From Flavobacteriaceae bacterium (GTDB taxonomy: Bacteria; Bacteroidota; Bacteroidia; Flavobacteriales; Flavobacteriaceae), in contig CANHMG010000005.1 of NCBI GenBank assembly GCA_947461795.1, forward strand, positions 1-57,684: a DNA stretch of 57,684 bases, given 5' to 3'. Positions 46,882 through 57,081 of the stretch are shown here, piece by piece. The translations under genes were made by a program, and so were the position numbers. The notes under the pieces are model-generated. The model was not told where the DNA came from and did no database searches. It saw only the letters and a list, made by a program, of their open reading frames with translations. Position 1 is the first letter of the stretch. Each line of letters starts with the position of its first letter.

Positions 46882-47673
46882 TTAATTAAAATTACGTTGT
46901 CTTTTGGCTTCAAAAATAAGAACAGCTGCAGCTACTGAAACATTCATCGAATCGATGGCACCTTGCATCGGAATAATAATGTTTTGTGTAGCTTGATCCC
47001 GCCATTCTTGTGTTAATCCAGTCGCTTCGGTTCCTACGACTAGGGCAGTTGGTTTAGAATAATCTTGCTTATGATAAGGGGTTGCATTTTGTAAAGTGGC
47101 ACAGTAAAAATTGATATTTTTAGCTTTTAAAAAAGCAATTATTTCTGCTGTAGTTCCAGTGGCAATTTGATTGGTGAACAGTCCACCAACACTAGAACGA
47201 ATGATATTTGGGTTGTATAAATCACTTTTTGGATTGGCAATAATAACGGCATCGAGATGTGCAGCATCTGCTGTTCGGAGTAAAGCACCAATATTGCCTG
47301 GTTTTTCTGGAGCTTCTGCAATTAGAAGTAATGGATTTTCAGACAATTTCAAATCAGAGAGCAACATCGATTTGGATTTAGCTACAGCAACAATTCCTTC
47401 AGTAGTATCGCGATAGGCTAATTTCTGATAGACTTCTTTGTTGATTTCTATAAGTGGAATTTGTTGTTTTGTGATTTGATTAACTTGTGCTATCGAAATT
47501 AAATCAGGTAGAAACAGTAACGTTTCTATTTCATAACCCGCTTGAATAGCCAATTCTATTTCACGTTTTCCTTCCATCAAAAATGTTCCACTTTGTTTTC
47601 GTGCTTTTGCTTTTTCTTGCAATAGCACAAATGACTTAACCAATGGGTTTTGTATGGAGGTGATTACTTTCAA
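46882..47673 (-). CDS. SpoU/TrmH family RNA 2'-O-methyltransferase
   Basis: A 263-residue protein. An N-terminal L30e-like substrate-binding domain (KSFVLLQEKAKARKQSG, LMEGKREIELAI) precedes the knotted SpoU domain with APEKPGNIGALLRTADA, LVVGTEATGL and IIPMQGAIDSMNVSVAAAV. It should methylate a ribose in rRNA or tRNA; the target cannot be read. Translation apparently starts at TTG 47673, since the next ATG would remove the conserved N-terminus. It follows the large subtilase gene by 16 bp. Confidence 0.88.
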   Translation of the reverse strand: MKVITSIQNPLVKSFVLLQEKAKARKQSGTFLMEGKREIELAIQAGYEIETLLFLPDLISIAQVNQITKQQIPLIEINKEVYQKLAYRDTTEGIVAVAKSKSMLLSDLKLSENPLLLIAEAPEKPGNIGALLRTADAAHLDAVIIANPKSDLYNPNIIRSSVGGLFTNQIATGTTAEIIAFLKAKNINFYCATLQNATPYHKQDYSKPTALVVGTEATGLTQEWRDQATQNIIIPMQGAIDSMNVSVAAAVLIFEAKRQRNFN

Positions 47674-47689
47674 AAGGTTACTTCAAGGA

Positions 47690-50600
47690 TTAATTCGCTT
47701 TTAAAATTTTTACTGAAGAAAACGAAGTGTCAGTAGCTACTTTAAAAATATAATGTCCGGCACTTAACAATGAAATATCAACTATGGCTTGTTTAGAATC
47801 TGGCGTTTGCTCTTGTATTAATTGTCCAAGTAGATTATAAACTGAAATTGATTTAATGGTTTCTGGACTTGAAAAAGTAACTTTGTCTTTCGTTGGATTA
47901 GGATAATAAATCAATGCGTTTTTACTAAAATTAGTTACTCCTAAAACTGCACAACTTACACTTGCTGTCCAGCCTGGAGCAGTAATTGCCCCATCCGAAT
48001 AGAATGCAAATGTTAAAGTTCCAGTGATATCTGTTGAAGTAACGGTGCCAGGACTATTTGTTCCAGTAAATCCATATTGTTCAACAATATAAGGGTAGGT
48101 AGTATTCGGACCATTATAAATTGTTAATCGGTCAATTTGATCTTCTAAAGAGAAAGAATTGAAAGTAACTGAGGCCTTTTCCCCTGGATTTGTTGGAGTA
48201 ATGGTTGTAGTGTAATATTGTGCATTTGAATAATTGCCATTAGGTCCTCCAGAATCAAAGAAAATTCCATCAACGCAATGATTGATAAGTGTAGAAAATG
48301 AAATAGAACTTAATGCTGAAAATACATTATTACTGCAGCTTGCTCTTACATATAAATCGTAATTACTATAAGAATTTAAATTTGTAAAAGTGAATGTATT
48401 CGTAGTAACAGTTTGAAATACGCCAGTAGGAGACGTGCCTTGAGGAACCAGTAAGATTTCAAAAGAGGTAGAACCATTTGGATTTTCCCATGTAGCTGTT
48501 GCACTATTGATTGTAATAGAAGAAACTGTTATTACATTAGCATTACTGCATTGAGTTGTAAATTTATAGGTTGATGAATATGCGGATGAACCACAAACAT
48601 TATTCGATTTTACTCTCCAATAATAATTACTTCCAAAATCTAAATTAGGGATGTTTATTTGATTTGTATTACTGGAATAAGTTTCTACACTCGTTGTGAA
48701 AAGTTCGTCTTTTGCAATTTCTATGGTATAGCTAGCTACATTTGTTCCAATATTTTCCCAAGTTAAAGTAGGTGAAGTATCTTCCGGATTGGTATTGTTT
48801 GCGGGTAAATTTAATAATGGTCCATTTGCTAAAGTATTTTGAACAACCAAATTCAAGCCAAGTGAAGCATGAAAGGAATCCGAATCTGCTTTCAATGTTA
48901 AAGGATAATTACCAATTGTTGTTGCATTCAAACCAGAAATTGTTACAGAACCATTTCCAGTGGAGGATAAAGTTGTCGGAGTAAAAGTTGCACTAGCGCC
49001 GGCTGGTAACCCAAGAATATCAAAAGTTGTCGTTTCTGAAAATGTTGCTTGAGTTGAAAGCTGATAAGTAAAAGAGGTCTCATTTTCTCCCAAACATATT
49101 CTATTTAATAAGCTACTATTTGAGGTTAATAACATAGGTTTGGCAATAACACCACTAATAATTAAGGAATAATTTTGTAGAGAATTAGTTAAAGTTCCTT
49201 TATGACTTACAGTAACTGTATAGGTTCCAGAAGGATTTTCAATTTCAATTTTTTCTACATTATCAACTTTATTATCTTCTTTAGTAGCTGGTTCATCTAC
49301 TTCGGAAGGGTTTAATTTCCATGGAAAATTAGTTTCATTTCCTTTGGTTATTCTAATATCTAAATCATTCACTAAAGCTGGAGAAAAGAAATCTACAACA
49401 TTATTTTGGTTTACCACACCAGCTGGATCTGTCCAACATATTGTAGCTGTAATGGATTGAGAGGAACTTAAAGGTTCAATTTCAAATGAATATGATTTCC
49501 CTTGTAATAACTGATTTTCTTGAATGTAGTTTTGAGTTCCTTCATTCGTAATTACATTGGCCGCTTTTTCAGCATTTAACAAACCCCAACCAAATCGATA
49601 GTCAGGCCCTGGAGAAGTTCCGGCTTCATCGGCAGTATGTATTGCTAGTCCACGCAAAGTAGCTGCTCTCATAAAACCTCCCTTTACATTTTTATGATGT
49701 TGTTGTAAAAGTAATAAGGTTCCTGCTACATTTGGAGAAGACATAGAAGTCCCACTATAACTACTGTAAGAATTATCGGAGTTAGAAGTAGATGATCTTA
49801 CGTTGACACCTTTTCCGCAAATATCTGGTTTGATGCGACCATCATCTGTTGGTCCCCAACTACTGAAGCCAGACATTACGACACTATTCGGAGAAGTATA
49901 ATTGGTCACTTGATTTACAGCTGCTACAATAATTCCATTTTTAGAATTGCTTTTCCCAGAAAGTAAATCATAGCCTTGTTTTTCATCATTATAACCACCA
50001 TTTCTTGAATTGCCCGCTGAATTTACGAATTGATAATAGGGTGCGTTATACATAATATTATCAAAAACTCGTGCTTCATCATCATAACGTCCCCAGTCTG
50101 GAATAGATACAAATTCAGGACCAGAACCATAGGAATGATTAGAAAGTAACAAACCATTTGCTGCTGCTAAGGTCACTTCATTTACATCGCTATTCCAATC
50201 GTAAGCTCTCAAATTAGCTTGAGATGCCATCCCTTTTGATTGAGGACTTGCCGTTGCATTTCCCATCATAGTTCCGGAAACATGGGTTGCATGTGCGGAT
50301 AATGCTTGAGGATTATCAACTTGTGTTACTCTTCCGGTTAGTAAAGCATGTGTACTGCGTACTTTTCCGCCATCCCAAATCCCGATAGTCATGTTTTGAC
50401 CATCTAGATTTAAACCTAAACTTCCCCCTGCATTCAATCGATTGGCACGAGTTGTAAGGGCAGCGCCTACATTATCTGTGGTATAATAAACAGGATTTCC
50501 TTCTTTATTGATTCGAATTAATTCAGTATTACCACCATTTTTTTTTGTAGTAAAAACTGTTTTCCATCCTTTAATTTTAGCCATTTCCCAGGCAGTTGCT

Positions 50601-50755
50601 TTTTGAGTTTTGAATATGGAATCATAAATTGGTGCTAATCGATTAAGTTCCGTAACGTTCGTAGCAGAAAGAATCTTAATCTTATCTTCTTGAGTTTGAG
50701 AATAGATATTAGAAACAAATAAAGTAAATAGAATTATAGAAAAAAGGGTCTTCAT
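47690..50755 (-). CDS. Large secreted S8 (subtilisin) peptidase with T9SS tail
   Basis: A 1021-residue protein with signal peptide (ending SNIYSQ) and a propeptide. The S8 domain (about 110-405) shows Asp in IGIWDGGKV, His in SAHATHVSGTMMG, the oxyanion Asn in FVNSAGNSRNGG and Ser in YSGTSMSSPNVAG. A P-domain-like beta region (to 540), several immunoglobulin/fibronectin-like modules and a CUB-like segment (DRLTIYNGPNTTYPY) follow. A type A sorting domain ends it (IYYPNPTKDKVTFSS to SSVKILKAN). It should degrade external proteins from the cell surface or medium. Confidence 0.92.
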   Translation of the reverse strand: MKTLFSIILFTLFVSNIYSQTQEDKIKILSATNVTELNRLAPIYDSIFKTQKATAWEMAKIKGWKTVFTTKKNGGNTELIRINKEGNPVYYTTDNVGAALTTRANRLNAGGSLGLNLDGQNMTIGIWDGGKVRSTHALLTGRVTQVDNPQALSAHATHVSGTMMGNATASPQSKGMASQANLRAYDWNSDVNEVTLAAANGLLLSNHSYGSGPEFVSIPDWGRYDDEARVFDNIMYNAPYYQFVNSAGNSRNGGYNDEKQGYDLLSGKSNSKNGIIVAAVNQVTNYTSPNSVVMSGFSSWGPTDDGRIKPDICGKGVNVRSSTSNSDNSYSSYSGTSMSSPNVAGTLLLLQQHHKNVKGGFMRAATLRGLAIHTADEAGTSPGPDYRFGWGLLNAEKAANVITNEGTQNYIQENQLLQGKSYSFEIEPLSSSQSITATICWTDPAGVVNQNNVVDFFSPALVNDLDIRITKGNETNFPWKLNPSEVDEPATKEDNKVDNVEKIEIENPSGTYTVTVSHKGTLTNSLQNYSLIISGVIAKPMLLTSNSSLLNRICLGENETSFTYQLSTQATFSETTTFDILGLPAGASATFTPTTLSSTGNGSVTISGLNATTIGNYPLTLKADSDSFHASLGLNLVVQNTLANGPLLNLPANNTNPEDTSPTLTWENIGTNVASYTIEIAKDELFTTSVETYSSNTNQINIPNLDFGSNYYWRVKSNNVCGSSAYSSTYKFTTQCSNANVITVSSITINSATATWENPNGSTSFEILLVPQGTSPTGVFQTVTTNTFTFTNLNSYSNYDLYVRASCSNNVFSALSSISFSTLINHCVDGIFFDSGGPNGNYSNAQYYTTTITPTNPGEKASVTFNSFSLEDQIDRLTIYNGPNTTYPYIVEQYGFTGTNSPGTVTSTDITGTLTFAFYSDGAITAPGWTASVSCAVLGVTNFSKNALIYYPNPTKDKVTFSSPETIKSISVYNLLGQLIQEQTPDSKQAIVDISLLSAGHYIFKVATDTSFSSVKILKAN

Positions 50756-50884
50756 TTAATCAAAAGTTTAATTTTTGGCTAATTTAATTCAAAAAAGTAT
50801 AGCTTTCTTAGAATTTATATATTTAGATGGGAGAACAATAGTTAAATTTAATACAATATTATTTACTGAAAATAGTAACTAAAA

Positions 50885-52684
50885 TTATTCATTTACAAAT
50901 AGATAACCAAAGAATGGTGTTGGATAATCTGGATCGTTCAGTTCAAGGCTATAGTAATAAGTGCCATTGGTAATCTGAGAATTATTTAAAATATATCCTT
51001 GTGTTGCTATTCCATCCCAATTAGGAGTGTTGTTATTTCCTTTCCAAACTAATTGGCCCCATCGATTGTAGATTTGCAAATCAAATTTCAAAAAAACATC
51101 TCGTATTCCTTTGATATAAAAAGTATCATTGGTACCATCATTATTAGCGGAAACATAATTATAAATTATTGGTTTGCATTTAATTGTTTTGAGTAAAAAG
51201 GAAGCAACTTGATAACAACTTCCGTTGTCAACTTTTACAAATATTGAAATTGGAGTTGTCTGAGTACTATAATTATTGCTATTTGTAATAGGATTTATTC
51301 CGTTTTGCAAGTCATTTAAAGAAGCATAAAAAGTAACAATATCTGTTGGGTTTTGTTTGATGCTATTTTCATAATTAGAAAAATCAAATGTGCCAGAACC
51401 TAATCCTTCATTGCAGGAAGTCACATCATTTATAGGATTTAATTCCACAGCTTGTATCAATGAAACATTTTGAGTAAATGAGTTATTGTCTTCAATTATT
51501 TCGATAACATTTCCTTGCCCATTTCCATTGTCGTCTATGACCAATTGAATGTCAAATGGGCTTGTAATAGAATCTGGAATTTGTAACATAAGGATGCCAC
51601 TTTCAGAAGCTCCAACATTTATTTGGTTTTGAGTTTGAGTAGTTGATAAAAGGGCATTATTAACATAGATAGCGATAGGGACATTGGCTTCAAGTTCTTT
51701 TGTACCTCCGAAATTTGAAGCAGTATAGTGTACAATAATTTCTCTAGAATTGCATTTTATTTCAACATCATCTATGGCAATTTGAGCATCGGGTAATTGC
51801 GAATTTAATTTCGTTACGACAGCATTAATCATAACAAAATCTTGACCGGATGTCAATTGTATTGTTGCGGAAGTATCCCCAACTTGAATGTTGTTCTGAA
51901 TGTCATAAACATCCAAATCCATATTGTATAAATTTTCATCATTGTTGATACTATTGGTTCCATTAAAAGCATTGTTTAGAGGATTTAAAGGAGCGTTTTG
52001 TAATGGATTTCCATTGATTCTTAAGGTTTCATTTACTTGAATATTTTCATCACCTTCCCATGCCAAAAACCCGATTTTAGCATTTTGATTGTCTACAACA
52101 TTTAAGCTATTTAATGTTATTGAAATGGATGTTGGAACTGCTTGAAGCCCATCATATACATTGATTAAATTGAGAGGTAAGGAATTGTTTTTATAAACAA
52201 CAATGATTGCCCAACCTCCAAAATTGGTTCGGTTATTAAAATAAAACGAAATCCAGGAGTTTAAATCGAGGTCACTAAGCGTATAAATACCGTTTCCTGT
52301 CGATTGAATTTGACTAGTAATGTCTGAAAAGGCACTAAAATATTCTAAATCTACTCCGTTAGAATTTCTTTGGTGATTAAAAAGCCTTTGAGGTGTAATT
52401 GCAATATTGTTCAGTTGCACTTCATAATCTCCAGGCCCACAACCAGCCCAATAAAGGTAAGCCTTTTCTACAATGTCATTCGGATTCAAATTTAATGTCG
52501 CTGACGAACTAGTTAAAATTTCTGGAATCGACATATACGAATTCTCATTAGTGTTTAAGGTGTTTCCAATAAAAGTGAAATCGTATCTTCCATTAAATTG
52601 TTGCAATAAAGAAATGTCTTGACCTAATAGAATACTAGGAAACAAGCAGATAATAAATAAACATTTTAGTTGTTTAATACTCAC
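50885..52684 (-). CDS. Secreted T9SS type B (gliding-associated C-terminal domain) protein
   Basis: A 599-residue protein starting at GTG 52684, with a signal peptide (CLFIICLFPSILLGQ). The first 270 residues form a beta-rich domain with KAYLYWAGCGPGDYEVQLNN and NFGGWAIIVVYKNNSLPLNL, seen in other exported Bacteroidota proteins. A CARDB-like segment follows. The last 90 residues (YVSANNDGTNDTFYIKGI, LQIYNRWGQLVWKGN, NGTYYYSLEL) are the CHU_C/type B signal. Type B cargo normally needs a PorP/SprF partner; one is encoded 4 kb to the right. Confidence 0.85.
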   Translation of the reverse strand: MSIKQLKCLFIICLFPSILLGQDISLLQQFNGRYDFTFIGNTLNTNENSYMSIPEILTSSSATLNLNPNDIVEKAYLYWAGCGPGDYEVQLNNIAITPQRLFNHQRNSNGVDLEYFSAFSDITSQIQSTGNGIYTLSDLDLNSWISFYFNNRTNFGGWAIIVVYKNNSLPLNLINVYDGLQAVPTSISITLNSLNVVDNQNAKIGFLAWEGDENIQVNETLRINGNPLQNAPLNPLNNAFNGTNSINNDENLYNMDLDVYDIQNNIQVGDTSATIQLTSGQDFVMINAVVTKLNSQLPDAQIAIDDVEIKCNSREIIVHYTASNFGGTKELEANVPIAIYVNNALLSTTQTQNQINVGASESGILMLQIPDSITSPFDIQLVIDDNGNGQGNVIEIIEDNNSFTQNVSLIQAVELNPINDVTSCNEGLGSGTFDFSNYENSIKQNPTDIVTFYASLNDLQNGINPITNSNNYSTQTTPISIFVKVDNGSCYQVASFLLKTIKCKPIIYNYVSANNDGTNDTFYIKGIRDVFLKFDLQIYNRWGQLVWKGNNNTPNWDGIATQGYILNNSQITNGTYYYSLELNDPDYPTPFFGYLFVNE

Positions 52685-52796
52685 AACACTTTTTTTTAGT
52701 CATTAAATTTAGATAAATTTATTTATAATGATTGAAAAAATCGGAGTTCATTATAATAAGCATCAATTGTATAGCTTTTTCTATGGTATAAAATAG

Positions 52797-52804
52797 TAGT
52801 TTTG
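52797..52804 (+). promoter_or_regulatory. Candidate -7 box of the flippase gene
   Basis: TAGTTTTG fits TAnnTTTG and ends 27 bp before the TTG start of the flippase gene. The upstream T-rich CTTTTT lies at a 16-bp spacer, only a partial -33 match. Confidence 0.35.
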
Positions 52805-52831
52805 TAACTTACTTTTCAAATAGAGTTTTAA

Positions 52832-54109
52832 TTGAAATTTTTAAAAATCATAGCGCGAACACCATTGTTTAAAGTCACTTCTTTGAACAGTATTAGCGTT
52901 ATTTTAAAAATTGGAATAGGCGTAATTACCTCTAAAGTTTTAGCTGTTTTTATAGGACCAAGCGGATTGGCATTAACGGGTAACTTAAAGAATTTTCTAA
53001 CTTCTATAGAAAGTATAGCAACTTTAGGTTTCCAAAATGGAATTCTAAAATATATTGTTGAAGCAAAAAATGATTCGGAGGCACTCAAAAAAATTCTGTC
53101 AACTGTTTTTATCAGCTTACTTGCAGTTTCTTTGATTTTGAGTATTTTTCTGTTTGGATTTTCTTCCTATTTAACTACAATTTTATTTGGAAATGAGTTG
53201 CATTATAGTATTGTTTTTAAGACACTTGCGATTGTTTTACCATGGTATGCTTCTACAATTTTTTTAATAGTAATTTTAAACGGATTAGGTAAGTTTCAAA
53301 AAGTTATCTATGTCAATATTTTCGGAAATGTTTTAGGGTTGCTTTTTACTGTTTTTGCGGTATTAAATTATAAAACTTTAGGGGCTTTACTTTCTATTAT
53401 TATTCCTCCAACCTTATTGTTTTTTGTAGCTTTTTATGCAATTAATAAAGAAATTCGATTCTTTGCTTTGATCTCTAGGCATTCTTTTGATTTTAAAGTT
53501 TTAAAAAATTTATCTTCTTATTCTTTAATGGCATTAGTTTCCTCAGTGTTTGGATCTTTAGTTTTTTTAGCTATTCGAAACAATATTATTGATGTATTAG
53601 GAATAGAAAAAGCTGGGTATTGGGAAGCTATGACTCGAATTTCGAATTATTATCTCTTATTTATTTCTACAATATTGTCTGTATATTTCTTTCCTAAACT
53701 AGCCTTTTCAACTTCTAAAAAAGCGCTTAGAAATGTTATTAAAAGCTATTATATTGGTGTTCTACCTTTATTTGTAATCGGTTTAATCGTATTGTATTTT
53801 TTAAGAGTCTTTTTTATCAAACTATTTTTTACAAAAGAATTTTTACCCGTATCCGATTTGTTTTTTTGGCAACTATTTGGAGATACTTTTAAAGCAGCTT
53901 CTCTCATTTTAGGATATCAATTTTATGCAAAGAAATTGACATTGGCTTTTATTGTAACGGAACTTATTTCGTTACTAATGATGTTCTTATTTTGTCATTT
54001 TTTTATCATTACTTATGGAATTGAAGGAATAGTAATGGCACATTCTTTAACCTATTTTATTTATTTTTTGATCCTACTTTTTTACTTCAGAAAAAATTTA
54101 ACCCAATAA
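52832..54109 (+). CDS. O-antigen/polysaccharide flippase (Wzx-like, MATE superfamily)
   Basis: A 425-residue membrane protein with about 12 helices. The N-terminal LNSISVILKIGIGVITSKVL, GPSGLALTGNLKNFL and GFQNGILKYIVEAKND match the O-antigen translocase branch of Wzx proteins. It should flip lipid-linked glycan units across the inner membrane. It appears to begin at TTG 52832; no ATG exists near this point. No glycosyltransferases are adjacent, so it may be an orphan serving a distant glycan locus. Confidence 0.85.
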   Translation: MKFLKIIARTPLFKVTSLNSISVILKIGIGVITSKVLAVFIGPSGLALTGNLKNFLTSIESIATLGFQNGILKYIVEAKNDSEALKKILSTVFISLLAVSLILSIFLFGFSSYLTTILFGNELHYSIVFKTLAIVLPWYASTIFLIVILNGLGKFQKVIYVNIFGNVLGLLFTVFAVLNYKTLGALLSIIIPPTLLFFVAFYAINKEIRFFALISRHSFDFKVLKNLSSYSLMALVSSVFGSLVFLAIRNNIIDVLGIEKAGYWEAMTRISNYYLLFISTILSVYFFPKLAFSTSKKALRNVIKSYYIGVLPLFVIGLIVLYFLRVFFIKLFFTKEFLPVSDLFFWQLFGDTFKAASLILGYQFYAKKLTLAFIVTELISLLMMFLFCHFFIITYGIEGIVMAHSLTYFIYFLILLFYFRKNLTQ

Positions 54110-54140
54110 AAAAGGATACTAATTAAAGTATCCTTTTTTT
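54108..54140. terminator. Bidirectional terminator between the flippase and porE-like genes
   Basis: AAAAAAGGATACT pairs with AGTATCCTTTTTT around a six-base loop, with T-tracts on both strands. It overlaps the flippase stop codon and lies 19 bp from the end of the convergent gene. Confidence 0.88.
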
Positions 54141-54159
54141 AATAAATGTATGATGCATT

Positions 54160-56100
54160 TTACAATGCCATAATAATAAACTCACTTCTTCTATTAGCTT
54201 GATGTTCTTCTTCAGAACATTTCACACCATCAGCACATTTGTTTACTAGTTGCGTTTCACCATAACCTTTACCTGTCAATCGACTCATTTCTACACCGTT
54301 TTTAGCTAACCATTCCATAGTTGATTTGGCTCTTCTATCAGATAGTTTCTCGTTGTATTTGTGAGTTTGACGGCTATCAGTGTGCGATCTTACGTCGATT
54401 TTCATTGTTGGATATTGTTTCATAACATCCAGAATTTTCTCAAGTTCCAATGCTGCATCTGGACGGATATTCCACTTGTCTAAGTCGAAATAGATAATCT
54501 TGATTCCAAAGGCTTTGGCCAAATCATCACCCACAGTAACAGGTTTCACAGTTTTTTCTAACTGAATAGGAAGGTCTGTTTTACCAGTTGTTTTAGAAAT
54601 AGTGATGCGTTGTTCTTTGGTATCGTATTTTTCTTTTTCCGCTCTTACGTAGTATGCTTTTCCACATTCCACTGATTTAAATTTGTAGAAACCTTTATCA
54701 TCCGAGGTAACTTCTTCAAGTTTGTTGAATTTCTCATCAAACAAAGTAACTTTGGTATTGGGAAGAATTTCGCTTGTTTCTAAATCCGTTACGATTCCAG
54801 ATAATTCTTGCTCACACACGAGTTTTCTAGTTTCTAAGAATTTATAGATATCGTCAAATCCTTTTCCACCGTCACGGTTAGAAGAAAGAAAACCTTTTCT
54901 GGTTTTGGTATCGATGAGATATGCAAAATCATCTTTGGGAGAATTACCAGGCGCTCCAATATTCATAGGATTTTGAAACGATCCATCGGGATTCATTCTA
55001 GCCATGAAGATGTCTAAACCACCTAATCCAGGATGTCCGTCAGTGGCGAAGTACAATTCATTTTCATCCGTTATCAAAGGAAAAGTTTCTCTTCCTTCTG
55101 TGTTTACAGCAGTTCCTAAATTCTCAGGAGTTCCATAGGAACCATCTCCGCTGATGCTCACTTTCCATAAATCAGATTGACCATGAGTTCCTGGCATGTC
55201 CGAGGCGAAGTATAATGTTTTTTCATCTGGACTTAGCATCGGATGCGCTACACTATAACTATCACTATTAAAAGGAAGTTCAGTGGCTTTTTGCCAACGA
55301 TTTTCAATTAAAGTGGCTTTGTATATTTTAAGGAGAGTTATTTTATTAGCATCTTTTCCTTTAGTTCCGTTATTGAAATTGTTTCGAGTGAAATACATGG
55401 TGTTCCCGTCTTTAGTGAACACAGGTGTTGCTTCATGAAATTTAGAATTGACATTTTTGGCAAATTTCTCAGGAGTATCTAAAGCACCTTCTGGAGTTGG
55501 TTCAGAGGAATACATGTTTGTAAAGTACTGATTGGTCCATTTGTGTTTCTTTTGTGAGAAACTACCCGTATCACGAGAAGAGGTAAATACTAATTTAGAA
55601 CCAGAGAAGGCGCTACCATAATCGGAATATTGAGAATTAATACCCGCATCCTCGATGTTGTATCTACCGGAGTTGGCTTTAATTTCATCCATATAATTTT
55701 GCTTGTCTTTGAAAATTTTTCCTCTAAGATCCTCCGAAGCACTTTTGTTGAAAATGGCCATCATCTCATCGGCTTTTTTGTAATCACCCACGGCTTTTAG
55801 ACATTGAGCATATCTGAAGTTGTATTCAGGTTGCAGTTCGGTATTCATAGCAAACAACTCCCCATACCATTTAGCGGCTTTGTCAAGCTCCGCGTTGAAA
55901 TAGTAAGCATTGGCAATTTTTTGAAACATATCGGCCGATTTGTATCCTTTGTTGGCAATACGTTCGTAGGTTTTGGTGGCATCGATATAGGCAAACTTGT
56001 CGTATTGCTTATCGGCTTTTTTCACGTCTCTGTTTTGAGCATAACTATTTAAAGCCAAAACACTCAAAAATGTGATATAAATTATTGCTTTATTTTTCAT
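54160..56100 (-). CDS. PorE-like OmpA-family protein of the T9SS
   Basis: A 646-residue exported protein (signal ending LNSYAQ) with the four PorE modules in order. TPR-like helices (about 25-130: FAYIDATKTYERIANKGY) come first, then a PD40 beta-propeller (about 155-410: LSPDEKTLYFASDMPG, ENELYFATDGHPGLGG). A carboxypeptidase-regulatory-like domain (about 425-505) and an OmpA peptidoglycan-binding domain (about 525-646: DVRSHTDSRQTHKYNEKLSD, RRAKSTMEWL, ANRRSEFII) follow. PorE links the secretion machinery to peptidoglycan. The signal lacks a lipobox, unlike the P. gingivalis protein. It follows the PorP gene by 12 bp. Confidence 0.88.
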   Translation of the reverse strand: MKNKAIIYITFLSVLALNSYAQNRDVKKADKQYDKFAYIDATKTYERIANKGYKSADMFQKIANAYYFNAELDKAAKWYGELFAMNTELQPEYNFRYAQCLKAVGDYKKADEMMAIFNKSASEDLRGKIFKDKQNYMDEIKANSGRYNIEDAGINSQYSDYGSAFSGSKLVFTSSRDTGSFSQKKHKWTNQYFTNMYSSEPTPEGALDTPEKFAKNVNSKFHEATPVFTKDGNTMYFTRNNFNNGTKGKDANKITLLKIYKATLIENRWQKATELPFNSDSYSVAHPMLSPDEKTLYFASDMPGTHGQSDLWKVSISGDGSYGTPENLGTAVNTEGRETFPLITDENELYFATDGHPGLGGLDIFMARMNPDGSFQNPMNIGAPGNSPKDDFAYLIDTKTRKGFLSSNRDGGKGFDDIYKFLETRKLVCEQELSGIVTDLETSEILPNTKVTLFDEKFNKLEEVTSDDKGFYKFKSVECGKAYYVRAEKEKYDTKEQRITISKTTGKTDLPIQLEKTVKPVTVGDDLAKAFGIKIIYFDLDKWNIRPDAALELEKILDVMKQYPTMKIDVRSHTDSRQTHKYNEKLSDRRAKSTMEWLAKNGVEMSRLTGKGYGETQLVNKCADGVKCSEEEHQANRRSEFIIMAL

Positions 56101-56112
56101 GATGTTTTAGAT

Positions 56113-57021
56113 TTAGAAGAATCGAGGAGACACGATTTTGTTATAGTTATTGAATAATTCAAAACGTAAGAATACCTCATGAGATCCAGAGTTGTATTTT
56201 CTAAGTTTAGTAGTTTCCATATCATACCCGTATCCGATATACATTCCGTCGGTGACTTGAAAACCAGCGAGCACACTCACCGCAGCATCCCAACGGTAAG
56301 CCGCACCAATGACGAATTTCTCGAAGAACATGAAGTTGGCAGAAGCATCCACTTGAAGAGGCGATCCTGTCACTAATTTGGTTAACAAGGCAGGCTTGAA
56401 TTTGATATTTGGACTCAAATCAAACACATGGCCGGCAATGAAATAGTAGTTGATTCTTTCTTTAAAGATGGCAACATTATCACTGTCATAACGATTGGTT
56501 TGAATGAAATTAGGTACCGAGACTCCGATGTATGATTTATCCGAATGCCAGTAAATACCAGTTCCAATATTCGGAGAGAATTTATTGTAACTCACCAAAG
56601 ACGGGTCATTGGCTTGATCCGGAGTTAATTCAGCGGAATCTAAGTTAAAGAAGTTCCCAGTTGCTTTCACCCCAAAGGATAGTTTGAAAGTTTCAGAAGT
56701 TTGAATGGTATAAGAAACATCAGCAGAGAGCGTGTTTTCTACCGTTGGTCCGATTCTATCATTGATAGCCGAAAGACCAATTCCAATATTACTATCACCT
56801 ATTGGAGTATTAAGCGATAAGGCATTGGTTACGGGAGCACCATCCAAACCAACCCACTGGGTTCGATGTAGACCAAATATACTCATCACACCTCTCGATC
56901 CTGCATAAGCTGGATTGACATTGATCGTATTGTACATATACTGGGTAAATTGTGCATCTTGTTGTGCAAAACTCGCCGAGGCTGTCAAGATCAAAACGAA
57001 AATTACTATTCTTGTTTTCAT
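56113..57021 (-). CDS. PorP/SprF family T9SS outer-membrane protein
   Basis: A 302-residue beta-barrel with a signal peptide (ending SASFAQ). The family opening QQDAQFTQYMYNTINVNPAY, then AGSRGVMSIFGLHRTQWVGL, GIGLSAINDRIGPT and GYGYDMETTKLRKYNSGSHE are textbook PorP/SprF. SprF-type proteins are needed to export or anchor the type B adhesin next to them, as SprF is for SprB. The adhesin gene ends 60 bp upstream and the PorE-like gene follows 12 bp downstream. Confidence 0.94.
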   Translation of the reverse strand: MKTRIVIFVLILTASASFAQQDAQFTQYMYNTINVNPAYAGSRGVMSIFGLHRTQWVGLDGAPVTNALSLNTPIGDSNIGIGLSAINDRIGPTVENTLSADVSYTIQTSETFKLSFGVKATGNFFNLDSAELTPDQANDPSLVSYNKFSPNIGTGIYWHSDKSYIGVSVPNFIQTNRYDSDNVAIFKERINYYFIAGHVFDLSPNIKFKPALLTKLVTGSPLQVDASANFMFFEKFVIGAAYRWDAAVSVLAGFQVTDGMYIGYGYDMETTKLRKYNSGSHEVFLRFELFNNYNKIVSPRFF

Positions 57022-57039
57022 TAGTTTCTAGTTTTTATA

Positions 57040-57062
57040 CCTGAGGGCTAGCAACCCTCAGG
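57040..57062 (-). promoter_or_regulatory. GC-rich stem-loop between adhesin and porP/sprF genes
   Basis: CCTGAGGG (57040-57047) pairs perfectly with CCCTCAGG (57055-57062) around a seven-base loop. On the minus strand no T-tract follows, so it is unlikely to stop transcription fully. It may be a processing or mRNA-stabilising hairpin that sets different levels of the adhesin and PorP messages. Confidence 0.5.
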
Positions 57063-57081
57063 AGTTAGATTTGAGTTTGGT

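Noticed and set aside
47690..52684. CRISPR or tandem DNA repeats in the repetitive beta-rich protein genes
   Set aside because: Repeats are loose protein-level modules; no regularly spaced identical DNA repeats are present.
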